Positions 1 to 9,078 of a DNA stretch of 64,000 bases are shown in pieces. Source of the stretch: Prorocentrum cordatum (Eukaryota > Sar > Dinophyceae > Prorocentrales > Prorocentraceae); assembly GCA_963575745.1 (NCBI GenBank), contig CAUYUJ010017893.1, positions 347,046 through 411,045 of the forward strand, given 5' to 3'. A program made the position numbers and the translations under genes. The notes beneath the pieces were generated by a model. The model was not told the DNA's origin. It searched no databases and saw nothing but the letters and a program-made list of their open reading frames with translations. How positions within the stretch are numbered: position 1 is the first letter of the stretch; each line of letters starts with the position of its first letter.

Positions 1-313
1 GCGCGGGCGGGGGCCGGCGGCAGCGCGAAGAACTTCGCCAGGCCCAGCGGGATGCGCACCCTGTAGAAGCAGTCCTTTGACGTCCGTCATGGCCAAGAAG
101 AGCTTGAAGCCACCCAGCAGCGCATCGCCCTCCTTCGAGTCGATCGCGATGCCCTCCGGGAGCTGGATCTCCACCCCGCCGAAGCTCTCGCGGGACAAGA
201 GCTGCGCGCCCCGGGGCGCGCCAAACCAGGCGTTCGCTCGGCGGGCGCCCACGATCATCCGCATCTTGTCGCTGTCGGCCTTCTTCACGAAGAACAGGCC
301 CGCCTGTTCCGAA
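1..313 (-). pseudogene. Reverse transcriptase fragment, downstream half of interrupted retroelement
   Basis: Read on the minus strand from 313 the translation contains AGLFFVKK, then RMIVGARRAN, then LLSRESF and an LxMTDVK block. This is the RT palm and fingers layout (xxFFVxKK, xRxIxDARxxN, D-V-x-D-C-F) of retroelements I recall from dinoflagellate genomes. The frame breaks at the TTT run at 76-78: with one base fewer the reading continues as DCFYRVRIPLGLAKFFALPP, the expected sequence. So there is a one-base insertion, or an assembly error. The sequence continues off the left edge. It is the continuation of the retroelement at 18570-21190, from which the 18-kb insertion separates it. Confidence 0.75.
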
Positions 314-430
314 CCCAGGGGTCCAAAATATCACATATTTCTGAAATTATCAGCCGTTTCTGAAATTCGCAAAAAAAATGAAATTATATCAAAAATTGTG
401 AAATATTACATGAACCAGCGAACGCGTGCT
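314..430. repeat. Left TIR and AT-rich subterminal region of the giant transposon
   Basis: CCCAGGGGTCC at 314-324 is followed by about 90 AT-rich bases with repeated TTTCTGAAAT, TGAAATT and TGTGAAATA motifs, the same word set as at 18490-18555. This AT-rich stretch stands out sharply from the GC-rich RT sequence to its left. Confidence 0.75.
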
Positions 431-469
431 AGTACGTAACGTTTTCTTTATGTTTTGCATCGTGGCCCG

Positions 470-655
470 CCCGCGGCTCGCGTCGCCGTCGGCCCGCGAT
501 CCGCCCGCGACCCAACCCGCGACGCTTATTCCACGATCCGCCCTCGAAGTACCCCCACGATTACCCCGCGACACGCCCCGTGACCCACTCGCGGCCTTCC
601 GCGCGATCCGCCCGCGACCCCCGCGACCCGCGACTCGCGATCACCCGCGACACGC
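470..655. repeat. Degenerate CCCGCGAC/GATCCGCCCGCGA repeat
   Basis: Short, imperfect units built on CCCGCGAC and CGCGATCCG follow one another without a clean period. The reverse complement of the same word set (GGGTCGCG) fills 16165-16310, near the other end of the transposon. The bases from 655 to about 960 are A-rich and G-rich low-complexity sequence with no gene that I can see. Confidence 0.6.
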
Positions 656-1437
656 ATGAAACCCTAAAGCATTCTAACACGCCGTTGCCGCATGCGCGGC
701 AGCGGAGTTCGGCAGCCAAGGGGAGGGGCAAACAAAAGACAAAAAAAAAATAAAAAAAAAAGAGAAAAGCAAAAAAAAAAAAAAAAAAGAAAAAAATAAA
801 AAAAGCGCCGAGCAGGCGCTCTGGCTCGAGCGGAGTCGTCCTCCTGGACAGGCCGGCCTGGGCACGCGCGCCGATGGCGCTCCGCAGAAGCATGCTGCGG
901 CCGACGGACAGGCGGGGGAACAACTCGGAGGGGGGGAAGGAGGAGATGGGGGGGGACATGGGGAGGATTAAGGATGAGTAATGAGAAGTGAGAAGAGGCT
1001 CCTATAGTCTTGGAGGTGGAGGAGGAGGGAGGAGTAGGTGGAGGATGAGTATGATTGAGGAGAAATGAGATGAGGAGTTAAGATAAAGAGAGATATAGAA
1101 TGATGGAAAGGAGAGGAGGCTCCGATTCTGAGGATCCGAGGCGGAGTCGTAGAGGATTGTGAGTAGTAGTAGTATGAGGCTGAGGCGGATTTTTAAGGAG
1201 GAGAAGCAACAGCAACGGTAGCAGCAGCAGCAGCAACAACAGAAGTAGCAGCAGTAGCCATCAACGGTAGCAGCAGCAGCAACAACAGAAGCAGCAGCAG
1301 TAGCAACAGCAGGAAAAGAAGGAGGAGAAAAGCAGACGGGGGAGGAACGAGTAACCCAACAGGACGACGTCGTGGAGGCGCCTGCTGGGTCGTGGCGTGC
1401 TGGAGCGCCACAGGAGCCACGTGGAGAACAACGAGGA

Positions 1438-1962
1438 GGAGGAGCAGGAGGAAGAGGAGGAGGAGGAGGAAGAAGAGGAGGGGGAGGAGGAGGAGGAGGA
1501 GGAGGAAGAGGAGGAGGAGGAGGAGTCTCGGAATCGCTCGGACTTTTGTTTTCGACGTCGGCGTCGACGTCGACGTCGTCGGGGGGAGGGGGGGATGGTG
1601 CACGAAAACACACGCACCAAAACGAAAAACGCAGAGGAAACGGACGTCCGAGCGATGGCGAGTAGGATGAGGAGGAGCAGGAGGAGAAGGAGGAGGAGGA
1701 GGAGGAGGAGCTCCTCGAGGAGGCGGCGGCAGAGGATGAGGATGATGAGGAAGGGGAGCAGCAACAGCGGTAGCAGCAACATCAGCTGCAACAACATAAG
1801 CATCGGCAGCAACAGCAGAAGGAGGGGGAGGGGAGAAGGAGGAGGAGGAAGAATAATGAGGGGGAGGAGGAGGGAGGAGGAGGAGGAGGGGAGGAAGAAT
1901 AATGAGGGGGAGGAGGAGGGAGGAGGAGGAGGAGGAGGAAGAGGGAGGATGGGTAACAAACA
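1438..1962. repeat. GGA/GAGGAG microsatellite tracts
   Basis: Long GGA-type tracts (1438-1530, 1660-1730, 1835-1962) with AGC-type interruptions at 1195-1320 and 1755-1820. They produce several long spurious ORFs on both strands. A further GAG tract lies at 2320-2400, inside the likely intron between the second and third exons of the first cargo gene. Confidence 0.85.
1529..1662 (-). repeat. MITE with CGCTCGGAC ends, copy 1
   Basis: Left end ATCGCTCGGAC and right end GTCCGAGCGATGGCGAG form an inverted pair about 130 bp apart inside a GGA tract. Two further copies lie in the opposite orientation at 3056-3188 and 3358-3490, and a partial relative at 36878-36950. The interior has an ACGTCGACGTCG stretch and a GTGCACGAAAACACACG stretch in all three. 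Confidence 0.65.
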
Positions 1963-1971
1963 AAATTCCAG

Positions 1972-2094
1972 AGGCCGCCGCCGCCATCGACGCGTCCAGC
2001 GACGACGCGCCGTTGTCGCAGCTGGCGCAGGCCGATCCCCTCTGGCAACAATGTTTCGACTCGCGCCCCCGAACCGAGACCGATGGGGACAACG
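1972..2094 (+). CDS. Exon of acidic RPAAA protein gene (first recognised exon)
   Basis: An acceptor-like AATTCCAG precedes 1972, after which the frame reads AAAAIDASSDDAPLSQ…LWQQCFDSRPRTETDGDN, a mixed-composition sequence unlike the repeat translations around it. The frame stops at a TAA inside a 52-bp palindrome (2095-2146) and the same frame resumes right after it, so the palindrome is best read as a tiny intron. Function unknown. The link to the later exons of this gene (2147, 2540, 3887, 4606) rests on order, strand and spacing and is inferred. Confidence 0.45.
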
Positions 2095-2146
2095 AAGCTG
2101 AACGTCCCCCCTTCCGAGTATACTCGTAAGGGGGGACGTTCAGCTT
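2095..2146. repeat. 52-bp palindrome, candidate introner-like mini-intron
   Basis: AAGCTGAACGTCCCCCCTT at 2095-2113 is mirrored by AAGGGGGGACGTTCAGCTT at 2128-2146 around the centre GAGTATACTC. It sits exactly between two blocks that read in the same frame, and the frame is closed by TAA inside the hairpin. The splice ends do not show clear GT-AG, which is common for dinoflagellate introns (from general knowledge). Confidence 0.6.
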
Positions 2147-2260
2147 GCCGAGCGAATGGCGGTCGACCTTCGGGGAGCTCCGCGAGGAGTCGAACGAATT
2201 CGAGAGCGATGAGGAGGAGGCCGATGGCGACACACTCGGAGGAGGAGGAGCAGCAGCAGC
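2147..2260 (+). CDS. Exon of acidic RPAAA protein gene (second)
   Basis: After the palindrome the frame reads PSEWRSTFGELREESNEFES followed by DEEEADGDT, then drifts into GGA-repeat translation. The exon end is not fixed and probably lies before the repeat at about 2260. The sequence is acidic with plausible helix, and no domain is recognised. Confidence 0.4.
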
Positions 2261-2539
2261 AGCAGCAGGAGCAGGGGCAGGAAGAGGAGGAGGGAGTAGG
2301 ATGAAGGGGAGGGGGGAGGATGAGGATGAGGATGAGGATGAGGAGGAGGAGGAGGAGGAGGAGGAGGAGGAGGAGGAGGAGGAGGAGGAGGAGGGGGAGG
2401 GGGCAGCAACAGCAGAAGAACGAGGAAAGCAAGACGGCTGAACGGATGAGGATGGATGGATGGACGAGCAGTCGGGAGGACAAGTTGATGGGTGCGGAGG
2501 TCGAGGATAGGAGTGTGGGAGGAGAGGGGGCGGGGGTAG

Positions 2540-2840
2540 AGGAGGCCGCGCGATCCCGAGGCCCCGTCGGTCGTCGAGGAGCCCGAGACGCCTGTCGACG
2601 CGCAGCCGCCGTGGGTGCCCGAGACGCAGACGCAGCGAGAGGACGAGCCCGAGGAGCAGGTGCCCGCGACGCTGCCCACGCCGCCCGAGGAGCAGGTGCC
2701 CGCGCCGACGCAGCCCGCGCCGACGCCCACGCCGACGCCCACGCCGACGCATCACAAGCCGACGCCGAAGCCGACGCCGCCGCCCATCGACGTGGAAGAC
2801 TCGGTGCCGCTTAAGCCCAACCGCGAGCACGTCGAGGCTC
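2540..2840 (+). CDS. Exon of acidic RPAAA protein gene (Pro/Thr/Glu-rich)
   Basis: An in-frame TAG at 2537-2539 doubles as an acceptor (GGGGTAG|AGG). The frame then reads DPEAPSVVEEPETPVDAQPP, a PxxTPxP linker with a PTPTPTPT run, and IDVEDSVPLKPNREHVEA before entering CT-rich intron-like sequence. The low-complexity Pro/Glu composition suggests a disordered linker. No function can be assigned. Confidence 0.45.
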
Positions 2841-3055
2841 GCGTTCTTTCCTGCTTCTCCCTCGCTCTCCTCCCGTCGAGTCGTATCCCCCACCACGTCC
2901 TCCCATCCCATCCCGCCCACTCCATCCTCCCCTGCCCCAATCCTCATCGTCGTCCCTCTCCACCTCGGCCTCGTCCTCCTCCTCATCCCCCTCCTTCTCG
3001 TCGTCATTCCCCTCCTCCTCCTCCTCGTCCTCCTCCTCCTCCTCCTCCTCCTATA

Positions 3056-3188
3056 CTCGCCATCGCTCGGACGTACGTTTCCTGTGCGTTGTTCGTTTTG
3101 GCGCGTGTGTTTTCGTGCACCACCACCCCTCCCCCCGACGACGTCGACGTCGTCATCGACGTCGAAAAGAAGTCCGAGCGATGCCGAG
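3056..3188 (+). repeat. MITE with CGCTCGGAC ends, copy 2
   Basis: CTCGCCATCGCTCGGACGT at the left and TCCGAGCGATGCCGAG at the right, with the CGACGTCGTCATCGACGTCG palindromic core. Copy 3 (3358-3490) is nearly identical, because the copy together with its flanking CCT tract has been duplicated in tandem (period about 302 bp). Confidence 0.7.
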
Positions 3189-3357
3189 ACTCCTCCTCCT
3201 CCTCCTCCTCCTCCTCCTCCTCCTCCCCCTCCTCCTCCTCCGCATCCTCCTCCGTCTCATCTGCCTCCTCCTCCTCCTCGTCCTCGTCCTGCTACTCCTT
3301 GTCATCCCTCCTCCTCCTCAGCTGCTCTTCTCCTGCTCCTCCTCCTGCTCCTCCTAT

Positions 3358-3490
3358 ACTCGCCATCGCTCGGACGTACGTTTCCTGTGCGTTGTTCGTT
3401 TTGGCGCGTGTGTTTTCGTGCACCACCACCCCTCCCCCCGACGACGTCGACATCGTCATCGACGTCGAAAAAAAGTCCGAGCGATGCCGG
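3358..3490 (+). repeat. MITE with CGCTCGGAC ends, copy 3
   Basis: Same ends and core as the copy at 3056-3188, part of a tandem duplication that also carries the CTCCTTGTCATCCCTCC and CAGCTGCTCTTCTCCTG segments (near 3295-3345 and again near 3620-3665). The whole stretch 2845-3880 is CCT-rich and looks intronic. Confidence 0.7.
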
Positions 3491-3886
3491 GACTCCTCCT
3501 CCTCCTCCTCCTCCTCCTCCTCCTTCCTCCTCCTCCTCCTCCTCCTCCTCCCCATCCTCCTCCTCCGCATCCTCCTCCTTCTCATCTGCCTCCTCCTCCT
3601 CCTCGTCCTCGTCCTGCTACTCCTTGTCATCCCTCCTCCTCCTCAGCTGCTCTTCTCCTGCTCCTCCTCCTGCCCCTCCTGCTGCTCCTCCTGATCCTCC
3701 TCTCGCTCTGCCTATTGAACGCTCCCATCGCCCTCCTATGTTCAACTGCTTCTCCGACTCCTTCCAATGTTGCTCCTCCGACTCTCCTCCTGCTCCATTC
3801 CGCTGCTGCTCCTCCGACTCTCCTCGAGGCTGCTCGTGCCGTCGGCGGTCATGGCATGCACCGTAGATGTTTTGGTCCAATTTCAG

Positions 3887-4225
3887 GGTATTCTGAAATG
3901 GACGCGGACACGGCCGACACCTCAGCAATTGCTAAGGCGATTGCCCCATTCATAAAGCGACCCGCGTTTCTCGCCGTGGCCGATGTCAAGGGCAAGGGGG
4001 TCCGCCGCTCGATCGAGGACAACGCCGACTTCATCAGAGCAACGATAGAGGTGCATCCCCCATCGTCGCCGTCGTCGTTGTCGTCGTCGTCGTCGTAGTC
4101 GTCGTCGTAGTCGTCGTCGTCGTCGTCGGTGTCGTCGTCGTCGTCGTCGTCCGTCGTCCGTCGTCGTCGTCTCCGTCGTCGTCGTTAATTTCATTCTCAG
4201 TCTCATTGTCGTCGGTGTCGTCGGT

Positions 4226-4278
<53 letters not shown>

Positions 4279-5832
4279 AGTCGTCGTCGTCACCTATTCC
4301 CCCCCTGAAGAGAGGAGGGGGGGGAGGAACTTCGGGTTTCGGGGAGGGGGTGGACGAGGACTAGGGCGGTTGTCGGTAGGAGTGCGCTAGGAGTGCGGTA
4401 GGCGTGCGGTAGGTGCGCGTAGGTGTGCGGGAGGTGTGAGGGAGGTGTGCGAATTCTACAACCGTCGAGGTCGAGTGCAACCCCGCCTTGAGGTGGGGTT
4501 TCACTCGACCTCGACGGCTGTAGAATCTGTCATGGCCCAAACCTCGCGTGCACGCGTGGTCTGGGCCGTGACGATGGGACGGAAAATTGACCTCCGCACC
4601 TAGAGGTGCTTCCGTCTCTCGGCTTGCTCAAGCGGGACTGCGAGGACATGCTGGGCGAGATTGCCAAGCAGAACGGGTTCAAGTTCAAGAGCGACGACGA
4701 GAAAACCAGTTGGCAGTCGACGATGGGGAAGCGGCTCAAGGACTACTGGCGCCAGATCAACCTCAGCAGGTACAAGAAGGACAAGGCGCCCGCGTGGTTC
4801 AGGTCGCTGGGCTTCTCTGGCGAGGGCGGAGGCGCAGAGGCTGAAGCTGGCGAAGAAGAGGGCGAGGAGCAGGCCGGCGAGGCCGGCGAGGACGAGGATG
4901 AGGACGCGGAGGAGGATGAGGAGGAGGAGGAGGGAGAGGAAGAGGAGCAGTCAGAGGAAGACCCTCCAGAAGATGGCAACTCCGACGGCGCACCGCCCTG
5001 CAGGAGACCAGCAGCAGCGGCCGCTGGCTCGATCGTCTACTCGTTCGGCTACGACAAGGACACTGGGCTGGCCTACCGCTGGCCAGAGGGCTCCAACAAG
5101 AAGAGCCACACCGAGTGGGCCAAGGAGATGGTGCCTCCAGATCAGAGCTCCGAGACCGACCCCATGGTGGCCATCTTCAGCGACGGCAGCACGAAGAGCG
5201 TCATGCAGACCACGGTGAAGAAGTGGATGGCCGAGTTCGGCGACAGCGCAACCCTGCGCAGGCCAGCAGCAGCAGCAGCAGCAGCGCGAGCAGCAGCGCC
5301 GACGGGAGCAGCAGCAGCAGCAACAACGCCTGAGCTGTTCGTGGGCTACATGGACACGGAGAAGATCGACGTGCACTTTCGTTGGGACGCGCCAGGCGGC
5401 CGCAAGATTCGGTACATCTGCCTGCGCCACGCTGGCCAGGGCCAAATCGTGCAGCTGAACGTGGAAGCGTTCGCAGCTGATGGGGAGAGCATCGCCGTCT
5501 CCAGCCAGCGGAGCAAGCTGGAGAAGCTCGCCGCCGAGTGGATGAACCCGATCGCCAAGAAGTACGCGGAGGGCACGCTCGACAAGGAGGGCGTCTGCAA
5601 CAAGAAGAAGGAGGACTTCCCGCAGACGCAGATGAAGCGCAGGCCTGCAGCAGCGGTCCAGAAGAGGCCAGCCACCAAGCCTTCTTCGCCAGCGCCTGAA
5701 ACGCCCAAGACCCCGCCGCCGAAGAGTCGGCGCTCTGATGATAAGGAGGTCCCGCAGCCGTGGGAGCCCGAGGATGTCCCAGACGCGGGCAAGCGCCCCA
5801 GGCTGTCTCCTCCGCCCAGCCCGACCATGTAG
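3887..5832 (+). CDS. Acidic RPAAA-repeat protein, last two exons (3887-4050 and 4606-5832)
   Basis: The first exon follows TTTCAG and ends GAG|GTGCAT at 4050. The second starts after CTAGAG at 4606, and the two join in phase 0 (…FIRATIE|VLPSLGLLKRDCEDML…). The protein has a basic globular start, a long Glu/Asp tract (about residues 75-125 of the second exon), then two modules of about 80-110 residues. The modules are separated by RRPAAAA runs and begin YSFGYDKDTGLAYRWPEG and FVGYMDTEKIDVHFRW. The tail is basic and Pro-rich (KRPATKPSSP, TPPPKSRR) and ends at TAG. RPAAA runs of this kind recur in dinoflagellate proteins I remember, often taken as nuclear; that is inference. No enzyme motif is seen. 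Codon use is strongly GC-biased, unlike the transposase-like and methyltransferase genes downstream. Confidence 0.7.
4051..4605 (+). other. Intron made of GTC repeats and hairpins, flanked by a 9-bp direct repeat
   Basis: GT…AG intron of 555 bp in phase 0. TAGAGGTGC spans both junctions (4046-4054 and 4601-4609). Inside are a (GTC)n tract at 4066-4290, CGGTAGGTGTG-type decamers at 4369-4443, a palindrome at 4453-4526 (ATTCTACAACCGTCGAGGTC mirrored around TTGA) and a second at 4529-4572 (GTCATGGCCCAAACC mirrored). A direct repeat at both splice sites is what insertion of an introner-type element would leave. Confidence 0.65.
4453..4526. repeat. 74-bp palindrome within the intron
   Basis: The arms (ATTCTACA…CCCCGCC and GGTGGGG…TGTAGAAT) pair over about 34 bp with few mismatches around a TTGA loop. 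A second, separate palindrome (4529-4572) follows after 2 bases. Confidence 0.75.
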
Positions 5833-6287
5833 ACATCCTACATACTGTGCACTTGCGTGCACATTGTATTGCATCGAATTTTCGATTGGATGAGGGCTGA
5901 TTTGGCAATGTCAGAAAGGATTGGGGGAGGAGGAGGGAATAAGGAGAGGAATGAGGACTGGAGAATGGCCGAGGACCTCTCATTGCTCGAACTCTCTATA
6001 GGCCGCCAACGCCTTCAGACAGATAATTTGTGCGCTCTGAAGCGTCAGACTGTTGGGCGGCGAAGCCTTGATGGAACGTCGTGGCTCATCCATCATCCCC
6101 CCGCCTCCTCCATCCGTCCTCCATCGACGTCGTCGGCCCCGTCGTCGGTCGTGGACGGCGTGGACGTCGTGGACGCGACGTCGTCGTCATCGTCGTCGTC
6201 GTCGTTGTCGTCGATCGTCGTCGTCGATCGTCGTCGTTGCCTTCATTCGTCGGTCGTCGTGGGTCTTTAATCCTCATTGTCGTCGTA

Positions 6288-6356
<69 letters not shown>

Positions 6357-6710
6357 GCCTTTATCGTCGTCGTCGTCGTCGTCTTCCTTCGTCGGTCGTC
6401 GTGGGTCTTTCATCCTCGCCGTCGTCGGTCGTCGTCGCGGTCGACCCCATCGGCTTTCGGCAGGGCCAGGGCCTCGATCCAACCGAATCCCGATTCGAGG
6501 GCCAGGGCCTCGATCCAACCGAATCCCGATTCCAGGGCCTCGATCCAACCCGAATCCCGATTCCAGGGCCAGGGCCTCGATCCAACCGAATCCCGATTCC
6601 AGGGCCTCGATCGGTCAGAATGCTGTGCTGTCTGCGCGCCTCTCTCTCTCTCTCTCTCTCTCCCCCCATCTCCCTCTCGAGTCTGTCTCCTCATCTGGTG
6701 CTGGCGCCAG
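5833..6710. other. Intergenic: GTC microsatellite and 33-bp tandem repeat
   Basis: Between the two cargo genes lie about 230 bp of non-repetitive sequence, a GTC/CGTCGT tract (6120-6440), and about four and a half copies of a 33-bp unit containing GGGCCTCGATCCAACCGAAT (6467-6615), followed by a CT run. No gene is apparent. Confidence 0.7.
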
Positions 6711-6880
6711 GCCCAACTGCTCGGCGAGTCGCTCGCGCACACGTCGGCGGCGGCACTGAAGGCCGTGCAGGTGGCCACCGAGGGGATGCAGAGTCTCACG
6801 AGGGGGCACCAGGCCAGCGAGGGGAAAACGCGGGCGGCGGCCCGCGAGGGGAAACGGGGGCAGCTGTTGGAGCCCCCCCC
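6711..6880 (+). CDS. First recognised exon of charged cargo protein
   Basis: GGCGCCAG precedes 6711. The frame reads AQLLGESLAHTSAAALKAVQ…TEGMQSLTRGHQASEGKTRA…REGKRGQLLE and then runs into CCCCC and GGA repeat. The composition is amphipathic-helix-like (Ala, Leu, Gln, Lys). The exon end is not resolved. Its attachment to the exon at 7381 rests on strand and proximity only. Confidence 0.4.
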
Positions 6881-7340
6881 CCCCCCTCTCAGGAGGAGGA
6901 GGAGGAGTAGGATGAGGAGGAGGATGAGGAGGAGGAGGAGGAGGGGCGAGGAGGAAGGGACGAGGAGGAGGAGGAGGAGGACGAGGAGGAGACGGACGAG
7001 GGGGAGGAGGGAGAGGAGGAGGAGGAGGAGGAGGAGGAGGAGGAGGACGAGGAGGAGAAGGACGAGGGGGAGGAGGGAGAGGAGGAGGAGGAGGAGGAGG
7101 TTGATGGGCGAAGCGTCGCTGGCGCACTAATGCTGCACCCCCTCTCGTTCGAACCTCACCACCGCTTTTCCCTGGCTCCCTCCCCTCCGCGCTCATCATC
7201 TTTCGACCTCCTCCACCCCCTCCCTCTACTTCCCCTCCGCCGCCTCCTTCTCCTCATCCTCTTCCTCCCCCTCCTCCTCTTCCTCCTCCTCTTCTTCCTC
7301 CCCCTCCTCCTCCTCCTCCTCCTCCTCCTCCTACCGCTCG
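6880..7340. repeat. GGA then CCT microsatellites in an intron
   Basis: A GGA/GAGGAC tract (6890-7110) and a CCT tract (7190-7335) face each other across a short unique stretch, so the region could itself fold as a large imperfect hairpin. The CT-rich tract leads directly into the TTTCTCTGCAG acceptor at 7380. Confidence 0.7.
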
Positions 7341-7380
7341 TCTGGCAACTTTTGCCGTGCCATTACTTGTTTCTCTGCAG

Positions 7381-7708
7381 GCTCAGGTTGCGGACGCCGC
7401 TTACTTCGAGGAGGAGTTGATGAAGATGTTCATCGACAGCGGGCTGCAGGACATGGAGATCGAGAGCGAGGACGACGACGACACCACCTCCCACCTGAAG
7501 GACAAGTTGGACAGGCAGTACGACCACTTCTTGGAGCTCTGCGCCATGGAGAACTTCGAGGTGGACGCGGACAGCCAGGTGGGCAAGAGGTTCCGCCGCT
7601 GGTGCGCGGCGAACCAGGCGAGGAAGGCCGAGTACGACAAGAAGGACTGCGACGCGAAGGCCTTGGCTCGCAAGGAGTGGGCGAATCAGAAGTACGAGGA
7701 GTACCAGG
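7381..7708 (+). CDS. Charged cargo protein, exon after clear CTGCAG acceptor
   Basis: The acceptor TTTCTCTGCAG ends at 7380 and the frame starts in phase 0: AQVADAAYFEEELMKMFIDS…, then an acidic ESEDDDD patch, KLDRQYDHFLELCAMENFEV, a WCAANQARKAEYDKK block and KEWANQKYEEYQ. This layout, with conserved aromatic and basic residues before K-W-A-x-x-K-x-E-E-Y, resembles a family of unknown function I recall as repeated in dinoflagellate genomes. The frame ends in a hairpin (7714-7787), after which coding resumes in another frame. Confidence 0.65.
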
Positions 7709-7713
7709 AGCCA

Positions 7714-7787
7714 GCCCCGCATAGATCATTTGCCTGCTCGTCCTCCCCTTGCGTGGAGGACGAGCGGGCGAATGCGCTATGCGGCCG
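7714..7787. repeat. Imperfect palindrome at an exon junction
   Basis: CCCCGCATAG…CTCGTCCTCC pairs with GGAGGACGAG…CTATGCGG around CCTTGCGT, arms about 32 bp. It lies exactly where coding must change frame between the exons at 7381-7708 and about 7785-8575, so it behaves as a mini-intron of roughly 70 bp. Donor and acceptor bases are ambiguous. Confidence 0.65.
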
Positions 7788-8575
7788 AGGAGACACGCAG
7801 CAAGATGAAGCAGCAGATCGTCAGCCGCCAGAGGAAAGGCCAGATGCTCAACTTCGAGCAGATCCTCGATAAGGAGGGGGGCTCCGTCGGCGCCATTCCT
7901 TCGGCGGCCTGCGTCAAGGGCGCGGTGGAGTCCTGCAAGTGGGCCATACTGCAGCAGGCCAAGAACAGGAACAGTACGTGGGTGGCCATCAGCAAGCGCT
8001 CGAAGAGGCTGACTTTCAAGTACGTCGAGGAGACCGAGATCGAGGACGACCGCACCACTTGGAATACAGAGCAGCGCGAGACGAACCCAGTGGTCAAGGA
8101 GATCGAGACGATAAAGCCAGCGCCTGCGACAGCGGCGACTGCGACACCAGGGACGGCATCGCAACCGACGGCGCCGCTGGACACTCCGCTGAAGCCAAGC
8201 AAGGAGAAGGAGAAGAGGGGGTCACCGAAGGAGAAGAAGGACAAGAGAGACAAGGACAAGAAAGACAAGGGCGCCTCGTCCAGGGCCAAGGCCAAAGCCA
8301 AAGGTAAAGGCACCAAGCGCCGTGGAGGCGCTGGCTCTGGCGGGGACACCGCGAAGGCCATGCACAAGCGGGCGTTCGATCTCACCCTCAGCTACGGGGC
8401 CGCCACGACCCAGGCGTCGGCCTTGCTGAACAAGATCGAGTCCAAGGACGAGGAGTGGTCGTGGGCGGACAACAAGAAGTTCAAGGGCTCCCTGCAGAAG
8501 GCGCTGGAGACCCTGAAGACCGCGGCCGCCAAGAACGAGGACATCAACAAGATGCTCTGCATGGGCGCCTCGGGG
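7785..8575 (+). CDS. Charged cargo protein, main exon
   Basis: The frame reads AEETRSKMKQQIVSRQRKGQ, MLNFEQILDKEGG, AVESCKWAILQQAKNRNS, TWVAISKRSKRLTFKYVE. A helical segment with an EGG turn and a W-V-x-x-x-x-x-S-x-R-x-x-F/Y strand follows the same layout as the dinoflagellate family noted for the preceding exon. A Lys/Glu/Asp-rich, lysine-repeat linker (KEKEKRGSPKEKKDKRDKDK and KAKAKGKGTKRR) comes next, then a helical C-terminal part (KIESKDEEWSWADNKKFKGS). It is probably a nucleic-acid- or chromatin-associated protein judging from the basic linker, which is inference only. Coding stops at an imperfect inverted repeat (8576-8704). Confidence 0.65.
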
Positions 8576-8704
8576 GTTGAGATCCGTCTTTCAGGGGTGG
8601 GGCCTCGCGCGCTCGATCGCATTTTTTGTGTGGCCCGATAGGGCCGCGAGGGCGAAATCGAGCACGCGTGATCCCCGACCCCCGAAAGAATGTCTCGGCC
8701 ACAG
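8576..8704. repeat. Intron made of an inverted-repeat element
   Basis: Arms of about 45 bp (GAGATCCGTCTTTCAGGGGT at the left; ACCCCCGAAAGAATGTCTC at the right, read inverted) surround an AT-rich centre. It separates the lysine-rich exon from a short terminal exon. The acceptor GCCACAG is clear, the donor is not (GT at 8576 or GA at 8579). Confidence 0.6.
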
Positions 8705-8856
8705 GCACCGACATGACCATCGACGACGACACTACCAACTTGCCGCAGCTCTCGGTGGAGTTCGGGGAGGTGGAGGACGCCATCGACAGCGTGAAGGCCG
8801 CGGCTGCCCGCATCAAGTCGATCAAGGACGGCATGAGCTCCGAGTCGTCGCAGTAG
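8705..8856 (+). CDS. Charged cargo protein, terminal exon
   Basis: After GCCACAG the frame reads DMTIDDDTTNLPQLSVEFGE, VEDAIDSVKAAAARIKSIKD and GMSSESSQ, then TAG at 8854-8856. The heptad-like spacing suggests a short coiled helix. Confidence 0.55.
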
Positions 8857-9078
8857 CCGCACGTGGGGGGTGAGGGTGAGGGCCGACGTTCTGGGAAGAT
8901 GCTCGAGCTCCGTGGCATATGAGAAGCACGCCTTGTAAGCAATCCTCTTCATTATCCTCCTCCTGTCTTAACTCAGCCTCCACGTCCATATCTTCCTTAA
9001 GTCCCTCCTCCTCCTCCTCCTCCTCCTCGTCCTACTTCCCCCTCCTCCTCCCAGGCCACCCCTGCCTGCACCCCCAAT

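Noticed and set aside
1193-3007. 604-codon minus-strand ORF and other long ORFs in GGA/CCT DNA
   Set aside because: The protein is Ser/Arg/Leu/Pro homopolymer from the microsatellite; ORFs exist in all six frames at the same place.
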